A stretch of 64,000 nt of DNA from Corynebacterium afermentans subsp. lipophilum (GTDB taxonomy: Bacteria > Actinomycetota > Actinomycetes > Mycobacteriales > Mycobacteriaceae), in contig NZ_CP046530.1 in the NCBI RefSeq assembly GCF_030408375.1, positions 248,001 to 312,000 of the forward strand, given 5' to 3'. The notes under the pieces are model-generated. The model was not told the DNA's origin, did not search any database, and saw only the letters and a list, made by a program, of their open reading frames with translations. This document shows positions 26,083 through 34,841 of the stretch, piece by piece. How positions within the stretch are numbered: the first letter of the stretch is position 1; each line of letters opens with the position of its first letter. The position numbers were made by a program, and so were the translations under genes.

Positions 26083-26160
26083 CTGACAGATTCCGCCGGG
26101 CGTCTGCGACGACCTGGGGGTTTAGGGCCCGTCTGACAGATTCCGCCGCGAAGTGTCGGG
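26083..26160 (+). repeat. Dispersed ~80-bp intergenic repeat, copy 1
   Basis: CTGACAGATTCCGCCG is present at 26083-26098 and again at 26133-26148 (50-bp spacing), followed 21 bp after the second start by TGTCGG. A diverged copy in the opposite orientation lies at 34339-34416 with the same 50- and 21-bp spacings and shared internal stretches (GACCTGGG, AGGG.CCC, CTCTGACAGATTC). Both copies are in gaps between convergent genes. Confidence 0.8.
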
Positions 26161-26174
26161 CCCCGGGCCCGCCG

Positions 26175-27011
26175 CTAGCGGTTGACCACGACGGTGGAGA
26201 AGTCCTCGTCGCCGTGGCCGGCGTCCTGCTGGGCCTCCAACGACGCCAAGGCGGCGCGCACCGCGGGCAGGTCCGCATCGGCGGTATCAAGCATTAACCG
26301 GGCGTCCTTGGCAATGGCATCGGCGGTGAAGTCGCCGGGCGAGGTAGAGCGCTCGCCCAAAAGGAACGGCGACTTCATGTTCACGATGAACTCCAGGCCG
26401 GTGGAGCCGAGCATGTCCACCACCTGCTCTTCCGACAACCCCTGGGACTCGCCCAGGTAGAGCGCCTCCTTGAAGCCTTCGATGGTCACGGCGAGGGCGA
26501 GGTTGGCGAGCAGTTTGCCGGTCGCGGCGCCGGCGGCGGTGTCCACTTCTTTCAGACGCTCGGGGTTGGCGGCGGCCCAGGGGGCAACGACGTCGGCGAC
26601 TTTAGAGCGTCGAGAGGCATCGGCGCCTCCGACGTACACGCCGAGCTTGCCGGCGCGGGCGGGCGGGAGCGACCCGACGACCGGGGTGTGCACGTAGCCG
26701 GGCACGGCGTCGGCGAAGGCGGCGGCGTCGGCGGGGGAGATGGTGGTGGCATCGGCCCAGGTCACGCCGTCGGGGATCAGCGCGGGCTCGATCACCACCT
26801 CACGCACGATGTCGGGGCCGAACAGGCAGGTGATCACCAGCTCGGCGCCCTCGACTGCCTCCGCGGGCGTCGAAGCAGCGGTAGCCCCGCGCGAGACCAA
26901 CGGTTCGGTCTTCTCTGCGGTGCGGTTCCATACGGTGAGTTCGTGGTCGTCGACAAGCTTGAGCGCGAGCTCAGTGCCCATGCGACCGAGGCCTAAAAAC
27001 GCGATTTTCAT
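26175..27011 (-). CDS. NAD(P)-dependent beta-hydroxyacid dehydrogenase family protein
   Basis: 278 residues from the ATG at 27011 (MKIAFLGLGRMG). The N-terminal Rossmann domain has GLGRMGTELALKL; the substrate-binding region is DATTISPADAAAF in place of the usual DxSTxxP; the catalytic Lys is probably in AGAATGKLLANL. This is the 3-hydroxyisobutyrate dehydrogenase/6-phosphogluconate dehydrogenase superfamily, with several members acting on imines or aldehydes. The substrate is unknown. It is divergent from hemL with only 20 nt between starts. Confidence 0.85.
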   Translation of the reverse strand: MKIAFLGLGRMGTELALKLVDDHELTVWNRTAEKTEPLVSRGATAASTPAEAVEGAELVITCLFGPDIVREVVIEPALIPDGVTWADATTISPADAAAFADAVPGYVHTPVVGSLPPARAGKLGVYVGGADASRRSKVADVVAPWAAANPERLKEVDTAAGAATGKLLANLALAVTIEGFKEALYLGESQGLSEEQVVDMLGSTGLEFIVNMKSPFLLGERSTSPGDFTADAIAKDARLMLDTADADLPAVRAALASLEAQQDAGHGDEDFSTVVVNR

Positions 27012-27031
27012 ATGGCCTAGGATAGACAACC

Positions 27032-28357
27032 ATGACTGCGGAAAAGCCGACTTCAGCTAACACCCAGCGCTCGCACGAACTGTTCGAGCGGGCGCAGAAA
27101 ACCACCCCGGGCGGCGTGAACTCGCCGGTGCGCGGTTTCGGCTCGGTGGGCGGGCAGACCCGCTTCATCCAGAGCGCGCGCGGCTCGCAACTCATCGATG
27201 TGGACGGCAACTCGTACGTGGACCTGGTGTGCTCCTGGGGCCCGATGGTGCACGGCAACGCCCACCCGAAGATCGTCGAGGCGGTGGAGAAGGCCCTGCA
27301 CAACGGCCTGAGCTTCGGCGCGCCCACGGAAGCGGAGATCCAGATCGCGGAGCACATTGTCAAGCGCACGTCGGTGGAGGAAGTGCGCATGGTCAACTCC
27401 GGCACGGAGGCCACCATGTCCGCGGTGCGTTTGGCGCGCGGGTTCACGGGCCGGCCGAAGATCATCAAGTTCGAGGGCTGCTACCACGGCCACGTGGACG
27501 CGCTGCTGGCGTCCGCGGGCTCCGGCATCGCCACGTTCTCCCTGCCGGATTCCCCGGGCGTCACTGGTGCACAGGCGCAGGACACCATCGTGGTGCCGTA
27601 CAACGACATTGAGGCCGTGGAGCGCGCGTTCCGCGAGAACGAGGGCCAGATCGCCGCGGTGATTGCCGAGGCGGCCGCGGGCAACATGGGCACCGTCGCC
27701 CCGCAGAACGACTTCAACGCCAAGCTCAAGGAAGTCGCGCATCTTAACGGCGCGCTGTTGATCCTGGACGAGGTGATGACGGGCTTCCGCACCTCCTACG
27801 CCGGCTGGTACGGCGTGGACAACGTCGCGGGCGACCTGACCACCTTTGGCAAGGTTGTCTCCGGCGGCCTGCCGGCGGCGGCGTTCGGCGGCCGCCGCGA
27901 CATCATGGAGCACCTCGCACCGAACGGCCCCGTTTACCAGGCGGGCACCCTGTCCGGTAACCCGGTGGCGATGGCGTCCGGCCTGGCCTCGCTGGAGCTG
28001 GCGAGCGAGGACATCTACCCCACGCTGAACAAGAACGCGGATTTGCTGGAGCGTTTGCTTCACGACGCCCTGACGGCCGAAGGCGTCACCCACCACATCC
28101 AACGCGCGGCGACCATGCTGTCCATCCGGTTCGGCGAGGGCGAGGGCCACAACTTCGCCGACATGCAGGCCGCCGACACGTTCCGCTACGCTCCGTTCTT
28201 CCACGCCCTGCTGGACGCTGGCGTGTACGCGCCGCCGAGCGCGTTTGAGACCTGGTTCGTCTCCACCGCGCTGACGGACGAGGACTTCGGCCGCATCGAG
28301 GACGCGCTGCGCGGCGCCGCGAAGGCCGCCGCTGCGGCGCAACCCGCGGAGGCCTAG
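27032..28357 (+). CDS. hemL: Glutamate-1-semialdehyde 2,1-aminomutase
   Basis: 441 residues. A PLP enzyme of fold type I that makes 5-aminolevulinate from the HemA product. Signs: [17 protein letters not shown] at the N-terminus, [15 protein letters not shown] for phosphate binding, [22 protein letters not shown] with the cofactor Asp, and the Schiff-base Lys in [18 protein letters not shown]. The stop is followed at once by the next ATG, starting the cytochrome c operon. It is separated from hemY by a 2.7-kb block of accessory genes. Confidence 0.97.
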   Translation: MTAEKPTSANTQRSHELFERAQKTTPGGVNSPVRGFGSVGGQTRFIQSARGSQLIDVDGNSYVDLVCSWGPMVHGNAHPKIVEAVEKALHNGLSFGAPTEAEIQIAEHIVKRTSVEEVRMVNSGTEATMSAVRLARGFTGRPKIIKFEGCYHGHVDALLASAGSGIATFSLPDSPGVTGAQAQDTIVVPYNDIEAVERAFRENEGQIAAVIAEAAAGNMGTVAPQNDFNAKLKEVAHLNGALLILDEVMTGFRTSYAGWYGVDNVAGDLTTFGKVVSGGLPAAAFGGRRDIMEHLAPNGPVYQAGTLSGNPVAMASGLASLELASEDIYPTLNKNADLLERLLHDALTAEGVTHHIQRAATMLSIRFGEGEGHNFADMQAADTFRYAPFFHALLDAGVYAPPSAFETWFVSTALTDEDFGRIEDALRGAAKAAAAAQPAEA

Positions 28358-28960
28358 ATGACGAAGACGACGGTGCACCTGGTGCGCCATGGCGAGGTGT
28401 ACAACCCGAAGAAGATCCTCTACGGGCGTATGCCGGGCTATCACCTGTCTTCACGCGGCAACTCCATGGCCGTGGCTACCTCGAAGTTCTTCCGCGGCCG
28501 CGACGTGGTCTACCTGGCGGCGAGTCCGCTGGAGCGCGCGCAGGAAACTGCGCGCCCGATCGCTGAGGTCACCGGCTGCGAGGTGGACACCCGCGACGAC
28601 ATCCTGGAGGCCGGCAACACGTTTGAGGGCCTGCGTACGAAGGGGTGGCGCTCGCAGCTGATCAACCCGATCCGCTGGCGGCACATGACCAACCCGCTCG
28701 AGCCGAGCTGGGGCGAGCCCTACCAAGAGATCTTCGAGCGCATGTGGTCTGCGGTCGAGGACGCCCGCAACAGGGCCGAGGGCCACGAGGCCGTGATGGT
28801 CAGCCACCAGCTGCCGATTGTGATGGTGCAGCGCCACGTGCAGGGCAAGCGCCTGGCGCACGCGAGCCGCAACTGCGACCTGGCCAGTGTGACCTCACTT
28901 GTGTTTGACGGCGGCAGTGTTGTTGACTGGGCCTACAACACCCCAGCCCAGCACATCTGA
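28358..28960 (+). CDS. Histidine phosphatase superfamily protein (phosphoglycerate-mutase-like)
   Basis: 200 residues; ATG directly follows the hemL stop. The catalytic histidine is in VHLVRHGEVYNP, the second in VSHQLPIVM; the acidic loop is EGLRTKGW. It is a cofactor-independent branch-2-like family member without the features of glycolytic GpmA, so a small-molecule phosphatase is likely. Its constant place between hemL and the Ccs genes in corynebacteria suggests a link to tetrapyrrole or cytochrome metabolism, but nothing shows this directly. Confidence 0.88.
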   Translation: MTKTTVHLVRHGEVYNPKKILYGRMPGYHLSSRGNSMAVATSKFFRGRDVVYLAASPLERAQETARPIAEVTGCEVDTRDDILEAGNTFEGLRTKGWRSQLINPIRWRHMTNPLEPSWGEPYQEIFERMWSAVEDARNRAEGHEAVMVSHQLPIVMVQRHVQGKRLAHASRNCDLASVTSLVFDGGSVVDWAYNTPAQHI

Positions 28961-28968
28961 GAGGTACT

Positions 28969-29541
28969 ATGCGCAAGCTTTTCGCCGCGCCGCTTTGCGC
29001 GGCCGCGCTTTTGCTGACCGCCTGCTCCGGCGCGGACAACGGCGGCAACTTCGCGTTCCACTCGCCGGGCGGGCAGACTGAAATCTTCTACGAGGAGGCG
29101 GACCGCAAGCCCCTGGCCGGCTTCGAGGGCGAGTCGCTTCTCGACGAAGGCCAGACCATCGCCCTGAGTGATTTCGACGGCCAGATCGTTGTGCTCAACG
29201 CGTGGGGCCAGTGGTGCGCGCCGTGCCGTGCGGAGGTTGACGACTTGCAGCAGACCCACGAGCACCTCCAAGCGCGTGGCGTCGGCACCGTGCTGGGCAT
29301 CAACGTACGCGACCCGAACCCGCAGATCGCGCTGGACTTCCTGGCGGATAACGGGGTGACGTACCCGTCCATCTACGACCCGCCGTTTAAGACCGCCGCC
29401 AACCTGGGCGGCGTGCCGTCCTCGGTGATCCCGACGACGATCGTGCTGGACAAGCAGCACCGCCCGGCCGCGGTGTTCCTCCGTGAGATCACCGCGGACG
29501 ATCTGCTCGAGGTCATCGACCGTCTCGACGGGGAGGCCTAG
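28969..29541 (+). CDS. Lipoprotein thiol-disulphide oxidoreductase (ResA/CcsX type)
   Basis: 190 residues. The signal peptide ends in a lipobox (LLTACSG, Cys19), so the protein is membrane-anchored outside. The thioredoxin fold has the redox motif WCAPC within AWGQWCAPCRAEV and a cis-Pro in SSVIPTTIVLD. It reduces the cysteines of apocytochrome c so that heme can be attached. Next come CcdA, ResB and CcsB homologues, completing a system II pathway. There are 8 nt to the preceding gene and none to the next. Confidence 0.93.
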   Translation: MRKLFAAPLCAAALLLTACSGADNGGNFAFHSPGGQTEIFYEEADRKPLAGFEGESLLDEGQTIALSDFDGQIVVLNAWGQWCAPCRAEVDDLQQTHEHLQARGVGTVLGINVRDPNPQIALDFLADNGVTYPSIYDPPFKTAANLGGVPSSVIPTTIVLDKQHRPAAVFLREITADDLLEVIDRLDGEA

Positions 29542-30315
29542 GTGGGCTTCGCCGATCTTGTCGCCGACGGCCCGCTGCTGCTCGGCCTGCTCGCCGCCGC
29601 GGTTGCCGGATTAGTCTCCTTCGCCTCGCCGTGCGTGATCCCGCTGGTGCCGGGCTACATCTCCTACCTGACAGGCGTGGTCGGCGGGGAGATGACGCTG
29701 GATGAAAAGGGCGCGCGCGTGTCCCGCAAGCACTGGGCGGTTGCCGGTGCCGCCCTGCTGTTCATCGCCGGGTTCACAGTGGTGTTCCTGCTGGCCACCG
29801 TCACCGTGTTCGGCGCGGTCAGCGCCATCGCGCTCAACGCGCAGACGCTCACCCGCATAGGCGGGGTGGTCACCATCCTCATGGGCCTGGTGTTCATGGG
29901 CGCCGTGCCCGCGCTGCAAAAAGACACCCGCTTCCAGCCGAAAAAGTGGACCACCATCATCGGCGCGCCCCTGCTCGGCGGGATCTTCGCACTCGGCTGG
30001 ACACCGTGCCTGGGTCCCACGCTGGCCGCCATCGTCTCGGTGTCCGTGGGCACCCAGGGCTTTACCGCGGCGCGCGGCGTGCTGCTCGTCATCGCGTACT
30101 GCATCGGGCTGGGTTTGCCGTTTCTGCTTGTCGCGTTCGGCTCGTCAAAGGCCGTGCGCAGCATCGACGTGCTGCGCCGCCACTCCCGCGGCATCCAGAT
30201 CGCTGGCGGCATCGCCATGATCGTTGTCGGCATCATGCTGCTCACCGGCGCCTGGGACGTGTTTATCGGTTGGTCGCGCCAACTCGTCGACGGATTCGGA
30301 GGGACGATCATCTAA
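29542..30315 (+). CDS. ccdA: CcdA-type thiol-disulphide electron transporter
   Basis: 257 residues, GTG start directly after the preceding stop. Six membrane helices; the two redox cysteines lie in SFASPCVIPLVPGYISYL and LGWTPCLGPTLAAI, the hallmarks of CcdA/DsbD-beta proteins. It carries reducing equivalents from the cytosol to the lipoprotein thioredoxin encoded just upstream. resB starts directly after its stop codon. Confidence 0.95.
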   Translation: MGFADLVADGPLLLGLLAAAVAGLVSFASPCVIPLVPGYISYLTGVVGGEMTLDEKGARVSRKHWAVAGAALLFIAGFTVVFLLATVTVFGAVSAIALNAQTLTRIGGVVTILMGLVFMGAVPALQKDTRFQPKKWTTIIGAPLLGGIFALGWTPCLGPTLAAIVSVSVGTQGFTAARGVLLVIAYCIGLGLPFLLVAFGSSKAVRSIDVLRRHSRGIQIAGGIAMIVVGIMLLTGAWDVFIGWSRQLVDGFGGTII

Positions 30316-31980
30316 ATGAAGACGGCACAGACCTGGCTGAAAAAGGCGTGGCACTGGCTCACCAGCATGCGCACCGCCTTGATGCTGCTGTTCGTGCTGG
30401 CCGTGGCGTCCATCCCGGGCGCATTGTTGCCGCAGCGCACCGTGTCGTCCTCGCTGGTGGATGACTACCTCAAGGCCAACCCCACCACCGGCCCGATCTA
30501 CGACAAGCTGCAGCTTTTCGACGTCTTCCAGTCCACGTGGTTCCTTGCCATCATCGTGCTTCTGACCATCTCCCTGGTCGGCTGCATCATCCCGCGCTCC
30601 ATCGACCACTGGCGCGCCTACAAGGCCAAGCCGACGCGCGCGCCCAAGTACTTGGGACGCATGCCGCACCACGTGGAGGGGGAGGTTGCGGGGGCGCCGG
30701 AGGACGTCGAGAAGCAGTTGCGTAAGCAGCTGAAACGCTGGCACGTGGCGTCCTACACCCCGGACGAGGACCGCGCCGGGGCGTACTCCATTTCGGCCGA
30801 GCGCGGCTACACCCGCGAGCTGATGAACCTGATTTTCCACATCGGCATCGTCGCCATGATCCTCACCTTCATGGCCGGCCGCATGGTGTTTTATGAAGGC
30901 CAGGTCATCGTGGTCACCAACTCGGAGGCCGAATCCGCGGTGCCGGTGGAGCAATCGCGGGTGTTCTGCAACACTTCGCCCGCCAACTTCGACGTCTTCC
31001 GGGCAGGCCCGCTTTTCGACGGCACCGGCCTGACCCCGTTTTGCTTCGAATCCCAGAACTTCTCGGCCACCTACCTGAATAACGGGCAGGCCAACGAGTT
31101 CTCCTCCGACATCACCTACACCGACGACCTGTCTGTCCCGCAGGAGGAGTGGACGCCCACGAGCCTGGCGGTGAACCACCCGCTGCGCGTGGGCGGCGAC
31201 CGTGTCTACCTGCAGGGCCACGGCTTCGCCCCGCAGGTGACGCTGACGTGGCCGAACGGGGAGACCCGCACCCAGATGGTGCAGTTCCGGCCCACCGACG
31301 TGTTCACGTTCCTGTCCTCCGGCGTGATGCGCTTCGACCCGCCCGCCGGCATGTACCCGGACCTAACGGAGCGCCGCCAGCACCAGATCGCCATCGAGGG
31401 CAACTTCGCGCCCACCGCCCGCTGGGCCGGGCCGAACGGCGACCAGCTGCAGTCCGCGTTCCCCTCCATGGACGACCCGGCAGTGTCCGTGGACGTCTAC
31501 GTCGGCGACGCCGGCTTGGACACCGGCCGGCCGCAAAACATCTTCGTGCTGGACCAGTCCCTGGTCGCCGACGGACGCCTGGAAAAAGTCTCCCGCGTCC
31601 AGCTCACACCTGGCTCCGTCGCCACCGTGGACACCGGCGACGGCGAGGTGAAGGTGCGTTTCGACGGCGCCGCCGAATACGCCAACTACCAAATCTCCCG
31701 CGACCCGACGCAGGTGTGGGCGCTGGTGGCATCCGCGGTGATGCTCGCGGGCCTGGCGGGCTCGCTGGCGATTAAGCGCCGCCGTATCTGGGTCCGGCTA
31801 CGTCCTCGTACCTCGGACGTAGGGGAGAGCCCCGTCACCCAAGTCGAAATCGCCGGGCTCGCCCGCACCGACCGCGCCGGGTGGGGCCGCGAATTCGACG
31901 ACATCGCCGCCGCCATCCTCGGGCTCGGCCCCGACGACGATGAGGGCGTGCAGGGGGAGTTCAACCCCTATGACCTTTGA
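30316..31980 (+). CDS. resB: Cytochrome c biogenesis protein ResB (Ccs1)
   Basis: 554 residues. Typical ResB plan: three N-terminal membrane helices (MRTALMLLFVLAVASIPGALLPQR; FLAIIVLLTISLVGCIIP; NLIFHIGIVAMILTFMAG), a large external domain (about 190-460) and a last helix (VWALVASAVMLAGLAGSLA) before a cytosolic tail. With CcsB it forms the system II heme lyase; a His in the third helix (LIFHIG) is expected to contact heme. It is cotranscribed with its neighbours. Confidence 0.94.
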   Translation: MKTAQTWLKKAWHWLTSMRTALMLLFVLAVASIPGALLPQRTVSSSLVDDYLKANPTTGPIYDKLQLFDVFQSTWFLAIIVLLTISLVGCIIPRSIDHWRAYKAKPTRAPKYLGRMPHHVEGEVAGAPEDVEKQLRKQLKRWHVASYTPDEDRAGAYSISAERGYTRELMNLIFHIGIVAMILTFMAGRMVFYEGQVIVVTNSEAESAVPVEQSRVFCNTSPANFDVFRAGPLFDGTGLTPFCFESQNFSATYLNNGQANEFSSDITYTDDLSVPQEEWTPTSLAVNHPLRVGGDRVYLQGHGFAPQVTLTWPNGETRTQMVQFRPTDVFTFLSSGVMRFDPPAGMYPDLTERRQHQIAIEGNFAPTARWAGPNGDQLQSAFPSMDDPAVSVDVYVGDAGLDTGRPQNIFVLDQSLVADGRLEKVSRVQLTPGSVATVDTGDGEVKVRFDGAAEYANYQISRDPTQVWALVASAVMLAGLAGSLAIKRRRIWVRLRPRTSDVGESPVTQVEIAGLARTDRAGWGREFDDIAAAILGLGPDDDEGVQGEFNPYDL

Positions 31981-32004
31981 TAACGCCTGCTAGTGGGGTA
32001 GGTT

Positions 32005-32988
32005 ATGGGCATGCTCGTCAACACAACCATGGCGGAGCTGTCTGACCTGACGTTCCGCACCGCATTCATCGTCTACATCGTGGCGCTGATTCTGGCGTTC
32101 ATCTACTACGGCCGCGTCAACAGCGTCATCGAGGCGCGACGCGAGGCCCTGGCAGAGCAGAAGGTGCTGGTTGGCGCGGGGGGACCGGAGGTCGTCGAGA
32201 AGCAAAAGTCCGACGAGGACATGATCGCCAACGCCCGCAAATGGGCCGGCATGACCCAGGCGCTTGTCTGGGTCGGCGTGGTGCTGCACCTGGTGGCGTT
32301 TGTCACCCGCGGGCTCGCCGCCGGGCGGTTCCCGCTGGGCAACCTGTACGAGTACATCCTGTTCATGACCGCCGTGATCATGGTTGTCGCGGCCGTGGTG
32401 GTGCAGCGCAAGAACTGGCACACCGTGTGGCCGTGGCTGCTGTTCCCCATGGTCATCGCGATGTTCTTGAACTCCACGGTGTTCCACATGCAGGCCGCGC
32501 CCGTGGTGCCGGCGCTGCAGTCCTACTGGCTGCCGGTGCACGTCTCCTCGGTGTCCATCGGCGCGTCCGTGGGCCTGGTGTCCGGCGCGTTCGCTTTGTT
32601 GTACCTGCTTCGCATGCGCCAACCGCGCGGCGAGGAGCACGGTGTCCTCGGCGCAATCGCACGTCCCTTGCCGGACGCGAAAACGCTGGACCAGATCGCC
32701 TATAAGACCGCGGTGGTGACCCTGCCACTGTTCGGCATCGGCATCGTCTTCGGCGCCATTTGGGCCGAGGTGGCCTGGGGCCGTTTCTGGGGCTGGGATG
32801 CCAAGGAGACCGTCTCCATGATCACCTGGATCCTCTACGCCGCCTACCTCCACGCGCGTGCCACGGCCGGCTGGAAATCCACCGCCGCCGCCTGGATCAA
32901 CGTCTTCGCCATGGCCATGACGATCTTTAACATGACCTACGTCAACACCGTGATCGCCGGCCTGCACTCCTACGCGGGGCTGAACTAG
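32005..32988 (+). CDS. ccsB: Cytochrome c biogenesis protein CcsB/CcsA (heme-handling subunit)
   Basis: 327 residues, with about eight membrane helices. The heme-handling motif WGRFWGWDAKE (the WWD domain of the HHP family) is clear, flanked by conserved histidines (LHLVAFVTRG; LPVHVSSVS; YLHARATAG). It moves heme across the membrane for attachment to c-type cytochromes together with ResB. The start at 32005 gives two N-terminal Met residues; ATG 32011 is equally possible. Its stop overlaps the galE start by 1 nt. Confidence 0.95.
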   Translation: MGMLVNTTMAELSDLTFRTAFIVYIVALILAFIYYGRVNSVIEARREALAEQKVLVGAGGPEVVEKQKSDEDMIANARKWAGMTQALVWVGVVLHLVAFVTRGLAAGRFPLGNLYEYILFMTAVIMVVAAVVVQRKNWHTVWPWLLFPMVIAMFLNSTVFHMQAAPVVPALQSYWLPVHVSSVSIGASVGLVSGAFALLYLLRMRQPRGEEHGVLGAIARPLPDAKTLDQIAYKTAVVTLPLFGIGIVFGAIWAEVAWGRFWGWDAKETVSMITWILYAAYLHARATAGWKSTAAAWINVFAMAMTIFNMTYVNTVIAGLHSYAGLN

Positions 32989-34007
32989 TGAAGGTCCTGA
33001 TCACCGGCGGCGCCGGCTACATCGGCTCCACTATTGCGTCCTGCTGCGCGGACGCCGGGATCACCCCAGTGATTGTGGACGACTTCTCCACCGGCCTGCG
33101 CGTCTTCGGCCAGCGCTTCGCCTGCTACGAGGGCGACGTCGCCGACGTTGATCTGCTGGAGCGGGTGTTCACCGAGCACCCGGACATCGACGCGGTGATC
33201 CACTGCGCCGCCAAAATCGTCGTGCCCGAGTCGGTGGAACGGCCCTTGATGTACTACGACAACAACGTGGGCAAGGCCATCACGCTGTTGTCGGTGATGG
33301 AGCGCTTCGGCGTGCGCCGCTTCGTGCTGTCCTCCACGGCGTCCATGTACGAGCCGGGCGAGGATTACATGGTGGACGAAACCAGCGCGGTGGACCCGCA
33401 GAGCCCGTACGCGGCGTCGAAGTGGCTGCTGGAGCGTGTGCTTCGCGACGAAGCCGCCACCGGCCGCCTCGGCGTCGTCGCGCTGCGCTACTTCAACCCG
33501 ATCGGCGCCGACCCCGCGCTGCGCACCGGCTTACAGAACCCGCACCCGACCCACGCCATGGGCAAGATGATCTCCGCGCACGCCGCCGGCGAGCCCTTCA
33601 CTGTCACCGGCGTGGACTGGCCCACCCGCGACGGCTCTGGCCTGCGGGATTACATCCATGTCTGGGACCTTGCCCGCGCGCACGTCGCGGTGCTTCAGCG
33701 CTTCGACTCTGTGGTGGGGGATTCCGGCTACGACGTGATCAACCTCGGCACCGGCCAGGGCACCACCGTGTTCGAGCTCGCCGAGGCGTTCGGCGAAGCC
33801 ACCGGCACCCCGCTTGAGGTCCGCACCGGCCCCGCCCGCCCCGGCGACGTGGTCGGCAGCGCGTCTCGCACCGACAAAGCCAAGTCGGTTTTGGGGTGGT
33901 CCGCGGAGCGCTCGCTTGTCGACGGCGTCCGCGACGCCCTCGCCTGGGCCGAGAAACTGCCCGCAGTGCTCACCGAGGAAGCCGGCCGGAAGGAGGCGGG
34001 CCGATGA
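32988..34007 (+). CDS. galE: UDP-glucose 4-epimerase family (GalE-like)
   Basis: 339 residues, GTG start overlapping the ccsB stop. Extended SDR: VLITGGAGYIGSTIA for NAD, the catalytic Ser in LSSTASMYE and Tyr/Lys in SPYAASKW; ALRYFNPIGADP and GDVVGSASRTDKAK bind the nucleotide sugar. It supplies UDP-galactose, used by corynebacteria for arabinogalactan. Its coupling to a cytochrome operon is unusual and may be only a position effect. The exact sugar specificity cannot be read from sequence. Confidence 0.88.
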   Translation: MKVLITGGAGYIGSTIASCCADAGITPVIVDDFSTGLRVFGQRFACYEGDVADVDLLERVFTEHPDIDAVIHCAAKIVVPESVERPLMYYDNNVGKAITLLSVMERFGVRRFVLSSTASMYEPGEDYMVDETSAVDPQSPYAASKWLLERVLRDEAATGRLGVVALRYFNPIGADPALRTGLQNPHPTHAMGKMISAHAAGEPFTVTGVDWPTRDGSGLRDYIHVWDLARAHVAVLQRFDSVVGDSGYDVINLGTGQGTTVFELAEAFGEATGTPLEVRTGPARPGDVVGSASRTDKAKSVLGWSAERSLVDGVRDALAWAEKLPAVLTEEAGRKEAGR

Positions 34008-34261
34008 GCGACGCCCACCACAAACCCCGCAACAAGCAGGGCAAACCCGCCAGCGACGACCCGGTGCTGATCGCACTGGGGGAGCAGATCGCCTCCCGGC
34101 GCCGCGCCACCGGCCGCCTCCAACAAGACGTCGCCGACGCTGCCGGGGTGTCCCGCTCCACCCTGCACACCATCGAGCACGGCGGCGCCGGCGTACGCTG
34201 GGAGAAGGTCATCGCCGTGGCGGCGGAGCTCGGCCTGCGCGTCGGGTTCACCGAGGCGTAG
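34004..34261 (+). CDS. XRE-family helix-turn-helix regulator
   Basis: 85 residues. The ATG overlaps the galE stop (ATGA), and AAGGAGGCGGG stands upstream inside galE. The HTH covers about residues 24-78: LGEQIASRRRATGRLQQDVADAAGVSRSTLHTIEH with GVRWEKVIAVAAELGLRV. The N-terminal 20 residues are polar and basic. It resembles HipB-type single-domain regulators, but no toxin gene follows. Its target may be its own operon or galE. Confidence 0.88.
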   Translation: MSDAHHKPRNKQGKPASDDPVLIALGEQIASRRRATGRLQQDVADAAGVSRSTLHTIEHGGAGVRWEKVIAVAAELGLRVGFTEA

Positions 34262-34338
34262 GGGGTTCCGCCGGCCGCCACGCCTGGGCCTCCCGGCCGC
34301 GTTCCGCCCCCCGCCGCGGCCGCGTTCCGCCCCCGCCG

Positions 34339-34416
34339 CTGACACTCCGCGGCTGAATCTGTCAGAGGGCCCCTATTTGCCCAGGTCGGCGCAAACGTCC
34401 GGCGTGATTTGTCAGG
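34339..34416 (-). repeat. Dispersed ~80-bp intergenic repeat, copy 2
   Basis: Read on the minus strand it has CTGACAAATCACGCCG (34415-34400), then CTGACAGATTCAGCCG 50 bp on (34365-34350), then TGTCAG 21 bp after that. This matches copy 1 (26083-26160) in order, spacing and much of the internal sequence (GACCTGGG near the middle). The two copies have diverged by roughly a quarter of positions by eye. It lies in the gap after the XRE gene. Confidence 0.78.
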
Positions 34417-34424
34417 AATCTGGC

Positions 34425-34472
34425 GCCCGTTCGAAATTTGTTCACTGGGCTAGTGAACAAATTCAGACGGGC
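34425..34472. repeat. Hairpin with 12-bp perfect stem in convergent intergenic region
   Basis: AATTTGTTCACT (34435-34446) pairs with AGTGAACAAATT (34452-34463) over a 5-nt loop GGGCT; the outer GCCCG/CGGGC adds five more pairs after a small bulge. Without a T-tract it is not a standard terminator, but it could end transcription from both sides. AT-rich compared with its surroundings. Confidence 0.7.
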
Positions 34473-34483
34473 TGGCAAAAGCC

Positions 34484-34813
34484 CTAGATGTCGTCGCGCT
34501 GCTCGTCGTCGCGGCGCTTCCGCTCCGCCTCGGCCTCGGAACGACGCCGCTCCAGCTCACGTCGCTCGGCCTCCCGGCGCTCGGCCTCTTCGCGGGCGCG
34601 GCGCTCCTTGAACCGGTTTTTCTCGATGTTCCAGAGGAACTCTTCGTCGTCGTCCGGGCCCTTAATCACGGGTTTTTGCTCCACCTGCCGCTGCGAGCCG
34701 CCACGCAGCGACCCGTAACGCTCGGCGGAGCCGGGGCCGAACGCGCGCCAGAGCAGCACGGCGGCCAGGACGACCAATGCGAGGAGTAGCAACCTTCCCA
34801 TGGTTTTAAACAT
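34484..34813 (-). CDS. Small membrane-anchored protein with charged coiled-coil tail
   Basis: 109 residues. One N-terminal membrane helix (MGRLLLLALVVLAAVLLWRAF), a short linker (VEQKPVIKGPDDDEEFLW), and a highly charged helical C-terminus dominated by Arg and Glu (repeats of the type REEAERREAERRELERRR) that should form a long single helix or coiled coil. ATG 34813 or 34801 could be the start. No family recognised. It is divergent from the DUF4229 gene by 28 nt. Confidence 0.75.
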   Translation of the reverse strand: MFKTMGRLLLLALVVLAAVLLWRAFGPGSAERYGSLRGGSQRQVEQKPVIKGPDDDEEFLWNIEKNRFKERRAREEAERREAERRELERRRSEAEAERKRRDDEQRDDI

Positions 34814-34841
34814 ACTTGGCCACCGGATAGGGTGAACAACC

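Noticed and set aside
26083-26160. Two 16-bp repeats 50 bp apart, considered as a CRISPR fragment
   Set aside because: Only two units, spacer includes conserved repeat sequence in the second copy, no cas genes. It is a dispersed intergenic element.
28358-28960. Second glycolytic phosphoglycerate mutase
   Set aside because: Only the general histidine-phosphatase motifs are present; the dPGM signatures seen in the gene at 4100-4846 are missing.
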